Shown here one piece after another: positions 1 to 53,131 of a stretch of DNA of 64,000 bases (position 1 is the stretch's first letter; each line of letters opens with the position of its first letter). The position numbers and the translations under genes are program-made. Source of the stretch: Myotis daubentonii (lineage: Eukaryota; Chordata; Mammalia; Chiroptera; Vespertilionidae). The stretch lies in contig NC_081844.1 in the NCBI RefSeq assembly GCF_963259705.1, positions 108,562,965 to 108,626,964 on the forward strand, written 5' to 3'. The notes under the pieces are model-generated. The model was not told the DNA's origin and did no database searches. It saw only the letters and a program-made list of their open reading frames with translations.

Positions 1-140
1 TTAAACTCCTCTCTTGAGTGATTTCATCCAACCCCGTGGCTGTGAAGCACACCTGACATTTTATCTCCAGCACTGACAGTTCCCCTGAGCGCAGGACTCA
101 TTAATAGGACTGTTCTAGACCCTCCACTTACCATCTAGAG

Positions 141-352
141 CAGTGGTTCTCAACCTGTGGGTCACGACCCCTTTGGCGGTCGAACGACCCTTTCACAGGG
201 GTCGCCTGAGACCATCCTGCATATCAGATATTTACATTACGATTCATAGCAGTAGCAACATTACAGTTATGAAGTGGCAACGAAAATAATTTTATGGTTG
301 GGTCACAACATGAGGAACTGTATTTAAAGGGCCGGAAGGTTGAGAACCACTG
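141..352. mobile_element. Nonautonomous hAT element, family A
   Basis: Terminal inverted repeats CAGTGGTTCTCAACC and GGTTGAGAACCACTG bound 212 bp with no coding capacity. The flanking 8-mers (atctagag, atagagga) are only loosely alike. Other copies of the family lie at 5970, 22003 and 58193. Confidence 0.85.
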
Positions 353-475
353 ATAGAGGAATTCCAAATATAACACATCTAAACTGAACTCTTAATCCCA
401 CTCACGCCCCAAATGTAAAAAGCTGCTGCTTTCCCCACCACCCTTATTTCTGGCACCCCCTAGTCCAGTGATGGC

Positions 476-700
476 GAACCTATGACACGCGTGTCAGAGG
501 TGACACGTGAACTCATTTTTGTGGTTGATTTTTCTTTGTTAAATGGCATTTTAATATATAAAATAAATATCAAAAATATAAGTCTTTGTTTTACTCTGGT
601 TGCAAATATCAAAATATTTCTATATGTGACACGGCACCAGAGTTAAGTTAGGGTTTTTCAAATTGCTGACACGCCGAGCTCAAAAGGTTCGCCATCACTG
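476..700. mobile_element. Nonautonomous hAT element, family B
   Basis: Inverted ends CAGTGATGGCGAACCT and AGGTTCGCCATCACTG. Target duplication ccctagtc/ctctcgtc (6 of 8). A second copy in the other orientation lies at 20089-20304. Confidence 0.87.
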
Positions 701-739
701 CTCTCGTCTGTTCTCAGCCAGGACAACCCTCCAGGGGCT

Positions 740-1270
740 CCCAACACACGCAGCACCAACTCTCAGGTCTGACCAGGACCAGCAAGACCCGCTGTGGGTC
801 CATGGCTGCTGGGCTTCTCTCGTCCTAGTCCCCTGCTCGGTCACTCGGATCAGCCGCCAGCTTTGCTCAAACCCCCGGAGCCTTCACACTTGCCATTTCT
901 TCTGTTTGGAAGGTTCTGACCCAATGGGCTCCCTCTCATCTTCTAAGGTCAGCTCAGATGTCATCTCCTCCGACAGCCTTTCCCTGCTCCCCACCTCTAC
1001 TGTTCACCTCAATTTTCTGTGGGCACTCCCTATCCCAACACTGTTGTAGTTTCCTTACTAAACTTACTGGTATGTGAAGCTGGCTTTGCCATGTCTATTT
1101 CTCCCCACTAAGCTATGAGCTCCACAAGGATGAGGACGTCATCTGCACTGTGGCTCTGTGGCCCCAGCACCTGGCACAGGGTGGGCCACACAGCAGGGGC
1201 TCCAGGGGTACATGTTGAAGGAATGGTGTCCTGGCCTTTCCAATGGGCCAGGAGATAGAGATTCACTTAC
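740..1270 (+). repeat. Probable old L2 LINE 3' fragment
   Basis: The text (ccttcacacttgccatttcttctg, then aagctatgagctccacaaggatgagg, then cagcacctggcacagg) follows the pattern of mammalian L2 3' ends. It is diverged. The open frames here are not genes. Confidence 0.5.
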
Positions 1271-1642
1271 GTTACCTGGACACCAGGCTGTCAACCACTG
1301 CTCCCCGCTCCAGCGCCTGCACAGTGAGTTAATGTGCAATGCTTCACGGCGCCCTGTGAAATGCGTGCTGACTTCACGGCACCCTATGAAGGACTCGGTG
1401 CGACCTGCGCAGTGTTGTGCAGGCAGGGCAGCAGCAGCTCTCTATCTACCAACGTTGTTAATACCCACATGGTCCGTAGACAAACAACATGCATGGACAG
1501 CTAACTGCACTGGGATCAACGAACCTCTGAGAGAGAATACGCTTAATGGTAGTAGAGAAAAAGCAGCAATTATGGGATAGAGTCAAAGAGAACGCAGACA
1601 TGTGGAGGTGGCATGTCAGGTTGACAGAGCGATGAGGCTCTA

Positions 1643-17429
<15,787 letters not shown>

Positions 17430-17753
17430 GGATGCGGAGCCTGACGCGCTCTGGGATTCGCGACAGTTCCTACCGCCGCTCCCACGGCTGCCCCGCCTCC
17501 GAGACGCCCATTGGCTGCTTCTGAAGCTGTGCCCCACCCCTTCCGGGTGGTGCGGAAACAGAGTCTCCCATCTCCTTCTCGCTGATTGGTGGTATGAAAA
17601 ATCGGGGCCGTGACGTCAGAGAGCCCGAGCCAATTAGAGCACACGAACGCCCGAATCCGGATCAGAAAGGAGGTGGCCGCGGGACGTGGTAGTCTGACGG
17701 TTTCTGGGCGGTCGTGTCCCTCACCCGCCACCGTCACTCCTGTGGTTCCCACG
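17430..17753. promoter_or_regulatory. PMS2/AIMP2 bidirectional CpG-island promoter
   Basis: The start codons of PMS2 (minus) and AIMP2 (plus) are 324 bp apart, so both promoters and 5' UTRs must share this GC-rich stretch. Visible sites are a perfect CRE palindrome TGACGTCA (17611-17618), ATTGG boxes at 17510-17514 and 17585-17589, CCAAT at 17630-17634 and a GC-box-like CCCCGCCTCC (17491-17500). No TATA box is evident. A shared PMS2/AIMP2 (JTV1) promoter is established in human. Transcription start sites cannot be fixed from sequence alone. Confidence 0.85.
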
Positions 17754-20700
17754 ATGCCGATGTACCAGGTAAAGCCCTATCACGAGGGTGGCTCATCTCT
17801 CCGCGTTGAGCTCCCCACCTGCATGTACCGGCTCCCCAACGTGCACCGCCCGACCAGCAGCCCGGCGCAGAATGCGGGCCACGTGCAGGTAGGAGCGCGC
17901 GGCCCCCCACCCGGTCCCCCGCCTTCCCATCCCTTCAGTGCGCAGGCGCCAAGGTCTCCCGACCGCTCAGTGCGCAGGCGCCGTGGCTTAGCCAGCGGGG
18001 ATGCACGAGTAGGGCCCGGGGTCCCTCCAGGCCTGGGTCTTGTATCAGTTTTCTTTTTTCGCTTATAGCTACTTAAACTTTAATCACAGAAAAGTGAATA
18101 GCACGTCGATGACCATTTTAAGAATAACCAGTGTCACCCAGGTTAACACACGTTGTCAGTGCCCCACTTAAATTACCCCAAACGGCCCGACTTCCGTGAT
18201 CGTGTCCTGCTTTTCTCTCCTGCGCCACCTAAGGATGCATCCCTAAGCCACGTGAATGGAAGCATGCAGTTTGGTGGCTTGTGTCTGGCTACTGCTTCTA
18301 GACATGATTTCAGGACTCGCTTTGTTGCGTGAAATGCAGTCTTCGTCCTGTCTGCGGGTCTGCTGTCCCAACGCGTTAACTGGAACCCCGCCGTTTGCCC
18401 ATCCCACTGCTCACGGATGCCGGGTCCTTTGTAAGCTGCATTGTAAGCTGCTTCATTTTGCAGTGAGTGTTTTTGTACAGGAGCAGGCATAGGGTATTTC
18501 ACTAGGGATGGAATTGCTGACTCAGCGGGCGGGTAAGTACTAGATATTGTAAATCGCTTTGCGGAGTGGTTGCCCTGATATAGGCTCTCACCAGCAGTGT
18601 ATAAATTTCCTGATGCTGGCATCCTCCCCAAAGCTTATAACTTTGGAAGTCCCCCTTCTGTAGTAGATGTTGGCAGTGTGGGTAGACAGATAATTAGAAA
18701 TCCAGCCTGAGCAGAGCAACTGGAAGAATAACTGCTTCTAAATACGTAAGAAACAAGTGGGTAAACACATAGGCCAAGTCATAGTCTAGTCTGAGCAAGA
18801 AAAACAACAGCCCAACATTAAAAGGGATGATAAGCAGATTTGAGCATTTCCTTATGCCTCAGATCAAGGGGTGAGATCCAGCTATGCTGGGGCCCTTTGA
18901 TTATTAATACTAGGGGCCCAGTGCACGAAGTCGTGCACCTTGAAAGGAACTGTGGGTTGCGAGGCTGTGGTGGGCACAGGGATGGGTCTTAGCCCATCCT
19001 CCTCCCCCCTGCCCGGCCCCTCCCGCTGCAGCCCCCTGTCCCATCGGCCGGCAGCCCTGCTCCTGCCGCCACTGCTCGCGTGCACTGATGGTGCTGGCTC
19101 CGCTCGCACCCTCTGAGGTGCTGAGTGATTGGGGCCAGCAGCGGGTGCAAGAGGTGACTGCCAGCCCCAATCACCCCTCAGGAGCAGGGGGAGGTGGAGA
19201 AGCCCTGAGGCCCTCGCCAGGCACCAGCAGCAGGTGCAAGCGGCAGCTCCAGTGCCAGCAGCGGGTGCGAGTTCCCTGTGTGACTGCGGCGCCCAGGAGC
19301 AAAGAATTTTCAGTAACCACCAGAGGCTCACCCCAATGACAGCGACTGGTGCCCTGCCTTGGTCTGGAGCCCCCGCTCACCTGCTTCACCATCCCACCAC
19401 GGCCAATGCCTGCCATGTTCCACTTGCGTGCACTCTGGTAGTCAGCGCACGTCATAACGACTGGTTCGGTTGTTCTGCTGTTCGGTCTATTTACAGTACC
19501 TTATTATTAAAGTGGCATACGGAACTGTTTATTGTTCTTTGTCCCGCCCAGAAGTCAATCACCTTATATTTTTGCTGTTTGATCTTAAACAAGAGCATCA
19601 GGCAAGGAGAGGGGAGAAGGTGGCAATTCAGCTATAGGGTAAAGAGGAGTTAAACAGATGAGGTAAGAGATGAATGTTGCAGGTGGAGGGAACAGAATGA
19701 GGCAAAGTCCAGTGGCCACTGGGGGCATGGTGTGTTTTCGGAATCCCATGGACTGTATGGCTAGAGACAGAGCAGGAGAGGAGGCAGCCAAAGGGCAAAT
19801 CATACAAACTCTTCATCAAGCCAGGGTAAGGGCTTTGCTTTTTAGCTTAGGAGGTTAGCATTGGGGAGGAGGTGACAGGGTCTGCCTCTGTTTTCCTCTC
19901 TCTGGCTGCCATCTTGTGGATGGGTGCGAGGTGACCAATGGAAGTAGACCAGGTGAAAAAAACGGTGCCTTGAACTTGGGCAGTGACAGTGGAGCAGGCA
20001 TGCTTAGAAGCAAGTGAACTCCAGAAAATTTCCAGCACCTAGTGGTGAATTGATCCGCATGAGAGGACAGTGTTAGGAGTGACTAAAACAGTGATGGCGA
20101 ACCTTTTGAGCTTGGCGTGTCAGCATTTTGAAAAACCCTAACTTAACTCTGGTGCCGTGTCACATATAGAAATTTTTTGATATTTGCAACCATAGTAAAA
20201 CAAAGATTTATATTTTTGATATTTATTTTATATATTTAAATGCAATTTAACAAAGAAAAATCAACCAAAAAATGAGTACGCGTGTCATAGGTTCGCCACC
20301 ACTGGACTAGGGGGAACAGATGTTCCCAAGAATTAAACTTAGCAGCACTCAAATGTGAGCAAGTACACTTACACTCGGATTGTATCACGAATGCATATTT
20401 ATAATAACTCAAGGTCATTGCCATGTTCCTGGCCTTTCTCATTACAAGCATTTAGCTCATGTTTTATTTTCTCAACTCAAAGTGGATGGTCTATTGTGAG
20501 AGCTCAGGAATCTGGAGATAGGTAGTACAATGTGATTGTACTGGGAGGTTTCTTGATATTACTTTATAAGTTAAATCTAGATTGACTTGAGATTTATTAT
20601 AAACATTATTGGTAACAGTGTACCAGTCACTATACCAGGTCAGAAAAGACGCAAAGGTTCGGTGAATGGAGAATGTAAGTGTTCCATGTTTATACATGTC

Positions 20701-23700
20701 AGTGGGGAAAAGTTCTAGGTGATTCTACAGTGAGAGTGCCAGTGCTGCCCTGAGAGTGAATGATTTGGGGAATTGACCATTTGACCCCCGGAGAGACTTA
20801 CAAGCCAAAGAACACTTTTTTTTTAACCTATGTGTGCTCCCTTTTCCTATAGAGTGTAAATTGAGTTATGTTTTCACTGCCCCCCTTTTTCTATTTGTTT
20901 AAGCAAAGTGTTTTGATATTAATAAAGAACAATTTGTATTTTTCTATCTTTCTCTGTTCTTAGACTAAATTACCTGAAATTAGTCATACAAAGGGACTTT
21001 CAGTCATGTTTTTTATTTATTTTAAAGCATTTGTGGATCTGCTTGCAGGACCTATTAGTCTATGGGAGAAATGAGATTCTGCTAGTTCATTTTACTGTTT
21101 TTTAAAAGGTAGGAGGTTTGATGAATTTGTGGAACTAAGTAGAAGACAAGTGATCAAATTAAGCAGACTGCTTTGATCGAGGAAATGAACACTCTGGTGT
21201 TGGTTTGCTTAGGGAGGGTCTGGCCCATCTCTTCAAGCTCTGGAGTCCCGTCAAGATAACATTTTAAAACGTCTGTACGAATTGAAAGCCGCGGTCGATG
21301 GTCTCTCCAAGATGATTCAGACGCCAGATGCGGACTTGGATGTAACCAACATAATCCAAGCCGAACAGCGCACCGCCTTATCGGCCAATGCATTGGACTT
21401 AAATTCAGTCCTTGGGAAGGTGAGTGCACTTAAAACTAAAGAACGTCAGCATGCTGGGTGGTTGGTGCTCGTGCGAGTGAGGCCTGGGCTCGCCAGTTTT
21501 CGGAGGTGGGACGGAGCACGTTTTCTCCCCTGCGTGGTTGTGCCGCTGCACCGCGCAGGCGCATGAGCTCTGGTGAAGCCACAGCAAATTCTAAAGCTGC
21601 TGCTGCTGACCTCCCAGACCCATGCTGAAGAGAAGGGAGTCCAGTACAGCTTCTCCCAGTCCCGGCAGCATCCCGGCAGCCTGAGCCCTGGAGAAACAGA
21701 CCTTCAGTCACCCCTCAGTGCTGCTCAGGGTCAGCCGTCAACCCCGACTCTGAGAGTAGCCTGAATTTCAGGGCTCTGGCTGCACACAAAAATCCACCAA
21801 TCCTGTTGAAACATCTCAACAAGAGCCAGTCACAGTGCCATATTGCAAGTGTATTTTGCGAAATTCAGTTTGCTTTATTAAAATTAAGTTGTATTGGCCA
21901 CCTTTAATGACCAGTCTACAGTATTCAGCTAATTTAGGGTATAAAGAGACAGGTAAGGAAAGAATGTCTTATTACAAAGTAATATTAATTGTAGGTATAA
22001 AGCAGTGGTTCTCAACCTTCTGGCCCTTTAAATACAGTTCTTCATGTTGTGACCCAACCATAGAATTATTTTCATTGCTACTTTATAACTGTAATGTTGC
22101 TACAGTTACATTACTGATAGGAATCGTAATGTAAATATCTGACATGCAGGATGTGAAAGGGTCGTTTGACCCCCAAAGAGGTCACAACCCACAGGTTGAG
22201 AACCGCTGGTGTAAAGGGTTTGTCCCAAGAATCCCTGCTAATACTCTCCTGTAGAATTGGCAATAGAAATGGTACTACTTGACCTGAAAAATGGAGGTGG
22301 GATTAGTCTCTCCCAGGGCTCAGTCGTCTGTAACCTCCATACCTCTTCACACGTGTCTCTTTATCACCCAGTACATGTTTGTGTGCAGAGACCCCAGTGA
22401 TGCCTGGCAGGCCCTGGTGCCCAGTTGGTGAGTCAGCAGTGCCAGTCTCAGACACTGGGAAGGCTCCCCAGGGCACGTGCTGCCTGAGATGAATGTGGAT
22501 ACCTCAGAAGGCACAGTGTCAAGTGACACACTGTGGTCAGACAGCTGCGAAGCATTCATCACAGCCCCTGTGAAGGGCGTCGGTCAGGAGAGCAAGACCA
22601 GAGGCCAGATTGACTCCAAGAGACTCTTCAACACAGCGCAAACACAAACTGATGTAGATACAGAAACGAGATGCTGTTAGGGGGTCAGGTGTTAGAAAGA
22701 GTTGGTAAATGGAATGTAGTCCTGCCTCCGAACCTGTGGGGAACTGGTTGCCGGGTCCCCTCAGATCCAAAATCCGTACATGCTCAAGTCCCTTCCATGA
22801 CATGACAGGACAATGCATGTAATCTGCAGATCCCCAACCGTGGATCAAGAAGTTTTCAGTCCTGGCCGGTGTGGGTCAATAGAGCGAGCACTGGCCCCTG
22901 CACCGAAAGGCTGAGGGTTTGATTGCTGGTCCAGGACACGTTCGTACCTGGGTTGCAGGTCAGATCCCCAACCCTGGTCAGGACCCACAAGGGAGGCAAC
23001 CAATCAATTATGTGTCTCCCACATCAGTATTCCTCCCTCCCTCCCTCCCTCCCTCCCTCCCTCCCTCCCTCCCTACCTACCTACCTAAAATCAATGGGAA
23101 AATATTCTCAGGAACGGATTAACAACAAAAGAAATAGTTTTCATTCCCCAGTTGTTTGAATCTGCAGGTGTGAAACCCGTAGATGTGAAAGGCCGATTAT
23201 AATTGCATGTGATTTTTTTAACTTGGAGACAAACAGAAGTGTCATTCTTAACATGTTTTACTAATTTGACAGTGAAAGTCAACTTTCTGTCAGGAGCCAG
23301 TAGTGCAGGGGCTCGGGGTTGGCAACAGCTCAGAGCCCAGCTCCCCTCCCTGAGCCGAGTGACCTTGGATGAGTCACGTTATCGCCCCAGGACTCACTTC
23401 AGCTGTGAGGTGGGGTGATGGCAGCACCTTCTTCGTGGGCATTGGGGTGTAGGAATAGCACCTGGTACCAGTACACGCTCAGATTGCTGTTCGGGTCCCC
23501 CCCCCAGGATTACGGGGCCCTGAAAGACATCGTGATCAACGCGAACCCTGCCTCGCCTCCCCTCTCCCTGCTCGTGCTGCACCAGCTGCTCTGCAACCAG
23601 TACAAGGTCCTGTCCACTGTTCACACGCATTCAGCGGTCAAGAACGTGCCAGTAAACCTCCTCAGGTGCTTTGGCGAGCAGACTAGGAACCCGCCCCGTC

Positions 23701-24816
23701 ATGAGTACCAGCTGGGCTTTACTCTCATTTGGAAGAATGGTAAGTAGAGGGGACTGGGTTCCACTCCTATCCTATGTAATGGAATGTGCGCCGTGGCCTT
23801 AGTAAAAGGCAGCGAGGGCTAGCACAGTGATGTCCTTCAGCCACGTGCCGTCTGTCAGGCGGCCTAGAAGAGGAATGCAGCTTTAGGGGGATCCTGTCTG
23901 GCCAGCCGGGGAGCAGGGGAGTCGCAGCTGTCATGGCCGCCTTGCCCTCACATTCCAAAACCTATCATACGGGGACAGTGATGTTTTCTAATCAGATGGA
24001 CGTAAAAGGATGAGGGTATCATTTACTCATTATCCCACTAAAGAATGCCTCTGGTGACCTTTCTACAGAGGGAAGTGAGGTAATGCCATTCGCCCAGGGA
24101 GGCCTCAAGTCTCTGACCTGGGCGAGGGGACGCCTGGTTTCGTCCTCATCCTGCAAATCCAGACACAGCTGGAGTAGATGGTCTGAGGTCCCTTCTAGTT
24201 TGAAAACTGTCAGGGTCAAGTACCAGACGTGATTACTTGCCTAACATATAGTCTGCACTCTTTAAACATAGCTTAAACTTTAATGTTTCACCTAAGACAT
24301 GTGATTTTTTTCTCTGAAAGTACACCTTCCCTTGCCTCCAGTTCACGGTGAGTGGGTCCCCTCCCCGCGTGGACAAGTGCTTCTCCGGGCGCTGCTCCTG
24401 TTGACATTCAGGGTGTTTTCCTTTCAGTGCCCAGGACCCAGATGAAGTTCAGTGTCCAGAGCATGTGCCCCATCGAAGGAGAAGGGAACATCGCACGTTT
24501 TTTGTTCTCTCTGTTCGGCCAGAAGCATAACGCGGTAAACTTAACCCTCATCGATAGCTGGGTAGATATAGCCATTTTTCAGTTAAAAGAAGGAAGCAGC
24601 AAAGAAAAAGCTGCCGTGCTCGGCTCCATGAACTCTGCTCTCGGGAAGAGCCCCTGGCTCGTGGGGAACGCACTCACCGTGGCAGACGTGGTGCTCTGGT
24701 CCGTGCTCCAGCAGGCGGGGGGCTGCAGCGTGCCCGTGCCAGCCAACGTGCAGAAGTGGATGCGGGCCTGTGAGAACCTGGCCCCTTTCAGCTCTGCCCT
24801 CAAGCTCCTTAAGTGA
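17754..24816 (+). CDS. AIMP2: AIMP2 (p38/JTV1), multisynthetase complex scaffold
   Basis: AIMP2 is the core scaffold of the cytoplasmic multi-aminoacyl-tRNA-synthetase complex, binding lysyl-tRNA synthetase through its N terminus and other partners through a GST-like fold. Four exons: 17754-17888, 21213-21419, 23508-23739, 24428-24816. The total is 963 nt, 320 aa plus stop, the human length. Exon 1 starts [10 protein letters not shown]. Exon 2 holds the leucine-rich coiled segment ([19 protein letters not shown]). Exons 3-4 form the thioredoxin/GST-like region, with GST-C motifs [12 protein letters not shown] and [10 protein letters not shown] near the end. All splice sites are GT-AG, and exon 3 ends in phase 1 (AATG|TGCCC). 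The exon-2 start reads GGSGPSLQ where human has EESNLSLQ, a divergent stretch. The 3' end abuts EIF2AK1. Confidence 0.97.
18911..19510 (-). mobile_element. HeliBat-type Helitron, reverse orientation
   Basis: Starts on plus as CTAGGGGCCC plus the inverted hairpin (gtgcacgaagtcgtgcac) and ends in a decayed version of the inverted 5' terminus (cggtctatttacagtaccttattattaaag). In AIMP2 intron 1. Confidence 0.78.
20089..20304. mobile_element. Nonautonomous hAT element, family B
   Basis: CAGTGATGGCGAACCT to AGGTTCGCCACCACTG; the interior is the reverse of the copy at 476-700. Target duplication gactaaaa/gactaggg (the first five bases match). Confidence 0.85.
22003..22208. mobile_element. Nonautonomous hAT element, family A
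   Basis: Ends CAGTGGTTCTCAACC and GGTTGAGAACCGCTG. Target duplication gtataaag/gtgtaaag (7 of 8). Confidence 0.9.
22861..23133 (+). mobile_element. VES SINE with expanded CTCC microsatellite
   Basis: Diverged head (tcctggccggtgtgggtcaata), a (CTCC)n run at about 23032-23074, then atattctcaggaacgg tail type. Flanks agttttcagt/agttttcatt. Confidence 0.85.
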
Positions 24817-24926
24817 ACCTCAGGAAGTGATTGTAAAGGGTTTAGATTGTAAGAATGGTGGTGGTTCATGCCTGTTGGTAAAGGGACTTGTACTAAAACC
24901 GGTCTTTAGGCCAGTTGTGGTGTACC

Positions 24927-24932
24927 AATAAA
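24927..24932 (+). promoter_or_regulatory. AIMP2: AIMP2 poly(A) signal
   Basis: AATAAA lies 111 nt after the AIMP2 stop and is followed by a GT-rich stretch (cttgtgggtctgtttt), as expected downstream of a cleavage site. This gives a short 3' UTR of roughly 130 nt. Confidence 0.8.
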
Positions 24933-24957
24933 AGCACCGTGTAACTTGTGGGTCTGT

Positions 24958-24963
24958 TTTATT
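24958..24963 (-). promoter_or_regulatory. EIF2AK1: Probable EIF2AK1 poly(A) signal, minus strand
   Basis: AATAAA on the minus strand (tttatt on plus) lies about 780 nt below the EIF2AK1 stop. It would give a 3' UTR of about 0.8 kb covering 24.94-25.74 kb. That stretch holds no other recognisable gene or young repeat. An earlier unseen signal is possible. Confidence 0.55.
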
Positions 24964-25744
24964 TAAAATTCAGCGGTATCACATGCAGTACACCACGGCA
25001 GGCGCCTTTGAGTGCAAAGATGAGCATGTCATATTGCTGACTTGGAGGAGCACAGGAGTCCGGTGCTGTGAAGAACAATGCAGGGGCAAAGTCAGGAACA
25101 CTGGCCTCCGAGCTGCTTTGAAATCATTTCGGGGCACGAAGTACAGAGCTCTGAAAGGGCATAATGATGCCAAGTTGAAGGTGATGAGGACAGAAATAGA
25201 CTGGGCGACATACACTGCCAAGCTGAAGTGTTCTCTTGGAGGCAGCGAAGGCTTTTGAGCCTGGCGTGAACTGAGATGTCCTGGCAGTTGACTGGCAGCG
25301 TGTGAAAGGCTTAAAAAAAGCCCAGCTCGTGCGCAGGCTGGATCTGGGTGGTGACTGGGTGTGGAGCACACTCAGATTTCTGCAGAAGCTTCTAGAGGGG
25401 GACAGAGTTCAAAAGAAAAAGAACTGATGTTGATACCTAAACTTTTAGTCTGAGAGACCAGACAGACACTAATACCAAGAAATCAGGAATAGGAGCTTGT
25501 GGGACAAAGACAGGAAAGAGTACAATAGGTGTTTAGAGCAGTCGAATTCCGATGCTGGGTCAGGAAAGGGCTACTTAAGGAAGTAGGTGGTGGTACTTCC
25601 GCAATCTCACTTGAATAAATCATGTACAAGCTTCCTGACTAAAACCAAGTATTTCACCATCTATACCCTAAGACTGAAACTATATATTCCAGTTGGGTTT
25701 AGCTTATAGAGTTGAAGTTCATTTTTATATTTCCAGAGACTAAG

Positions 25745-51431
<25,687 letters not shown>

Positions 51432-51650
51432 CGCGGGCCCAGCGCGGGCCGCAGCCCAGCCCGCCCACCGGCCCAGCACCTGCTCACTCAGCCCCCGCGG
51501 CGATCGCCAACGAACCCGGAAGTGCCCCCTCCTGAGCGGAAGTCCCGCCCCTGCTTCCCGGGCGCCTCGTTGGGGCGGGGCCTGCCGCGGACTCCGCCCC
51601 TTCCTGAGGGCAGGACGGACCGGTCCCTCTAGGATGGCCCCTGGCGCAGG
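51432..51650 (-). promoter_or_regulatory. EIF2AK1: EIF2AK1 CpG-island promoter
   Basis: The GC-rich, CpG-dense stretch directly upstream of the start codon has two ETS/GABP-type cores (CCGGAAGT 51516-51523, GCGGAAGT 51536-51543) followed by GC boxes (cccgcccc, ggggcgggg, ccgcccc). No TATA box is seen. The island runs on into intron 1 to about 51.0 kb. Confidence 0.8.
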
Positions 51651-51898
51651 CGTCCGGGTACCCACCACGCCAGCGGGAGGTTCCCCCCCGCCCCCCGTGC
51701 CCCCAGGGGCCCCTCTTCCATGTCCTGGAGATCTGACTACCCTCCATGAATCAGAGCGTTCCTATCTCAGGCCAAGACTCGGGTACCACTATTGCTCTCT
51801 GCACAGATTCTAACCCCAAATGTCTACTTTCTGCAGACACAACAGGGACTATTTGTCACTTTTTTTTTTAACCAAAAGCATCTACAAGACCCATGTCA

Positions 51899-52199
51899 GC
51901 CCTAGCTGGTTTAGCTCAGTGGATAGAGGGTCTGCCTGCGGACTGAAGAGTCCTGGGTTTGATTCCAGTCAAGGGCTCAATCTCTCCCTCTTCCTTCCCC
52001 TCTGAAGTCAATAAAAATATTTTTTCTTTATTGATTAAGGTATTACATATGTGTCCTTATCCCTCCATTAACCCCCCACCCACTCCCACTCATGCCCTCA
52101 CCCCCCTGGTGTCTGTGTCCATTGGTTAGGCTTATATGCAGACATGTAAGTCCTTTGGTTGATCTTAAAAATATATTTTTAAAAAAGGAAAGGAAAAAA
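51899..52199 (+). mobile_element. VES SINE with an L1 3' fragment in its tail
   Basis: The whole unit lies between aagacccatgtca (51886-51898) and aagacccgtgtca (52200-52212). The SINE part ends aataaaaatat near 52022, then L1 sequence, then an A-rich end. Confidence 0.85.
52026..52166 (-). mobile_element. 5'-truncated L1 3' end
   Basis: On the minus strand it reads aaccaatggacacagacacc ... ggacacatatgtaatacc ... ttaatcaataaa, the ending of bat L1 elements as I know them, with an AATAAA signal. Confidence 0.65.
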
Positions 52200-52932
52200 A
52201 AGACCCGTGTCAAAGAGAACTGAACCTAATTTGGTCAATCGCAAAACCAGACAAAATGGGAAATGCAAATAAATAAAAACCACATGCACAGGAAATGCCA
52301 ACCAGATTCCAAAATGAATCCAACCTAACAAAAATTCTGCTGGCTTTGAAACTGAACTTTCAACTGAAATTATTTCAAACCTGAGACAGGCCTTTTCCAA
52401 GTGACCCCATGGCCACTGGATTAATTTTTGAAGCCCTTAGCCTTAAATCTCCTCCCTCTTTGTCCTCCGGAGATGTCGCTATCACTTGGTCCCCAACACA
52501 ATGCTATTGGAATTAATTCTTAGATCACAGATCAGATAATATAGCTGGAATACAAGCCTTTCAGATATGGGGGCCTCAAAATCTGACGTGCAACGTGAGA
52601 AAATGGTATTATTCAATAATTACATTTACGCATAGTTTTCATATAAAGACATACTGGGTGCATTTTAGCCTGATAGAAGCAATGAAAGGTGTAGTTCTCC
52701 AGATAATTCCTTGGAATACCATATGTACACGGACAACTCCCAAATGTAAAAGATTGGGGAGATCTCTTTCCATGCCCTGCTGATAGGAAGAGCACAGACT
52801 TTCTAGATGGTGATTTATCTATGTTTCCACAGCTTTAAAAATTCAAACACTTTTGACTCATCATTCCCACTTTCAGGGAATGATTCTAAGGGACAGGTTA
52901 AGAATAAGCAAAAATATTAAACAAAAAAGCTA

Positions 52933-53131
52933 TTTATATATATAAAAGCCAAGTGACCAGAATGACTGGAATGACTGGAACGACCAGTCGCTGTGACACC
53001 CACTGCGGCTGTCCAACCAGCCCAATGGGAGCGGGGCCAGACAGCCAACCTCCCGCATCCCCTCCCCCAGGCCAGCCCTCCCAATCAGCCCTGACCCCAC
53101 CCATGCACAAATTCATGCACTGGGCCTCTAG
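52933..53131 (+). mobile_element. Helitron, first of a head-to-tail pair
   Basis: Starts near tatatatataaaagccaagtgacc; ends catgcacaaattcatgcactgggcctCTAG, followed at once by the next element. Confidence 0.83.

Noticed and set aside
23032..23074. CRISPR-like or regulatory array at the (CTCC)n run
   Set aside because: A simple microsatellite within a SINE.
24983..25258. A 91-codon plus frame after AIMP2
   Set aside because: No domain, no splice link to AIMP2, and it lies in the probable EIF2AK1 3' UTR.
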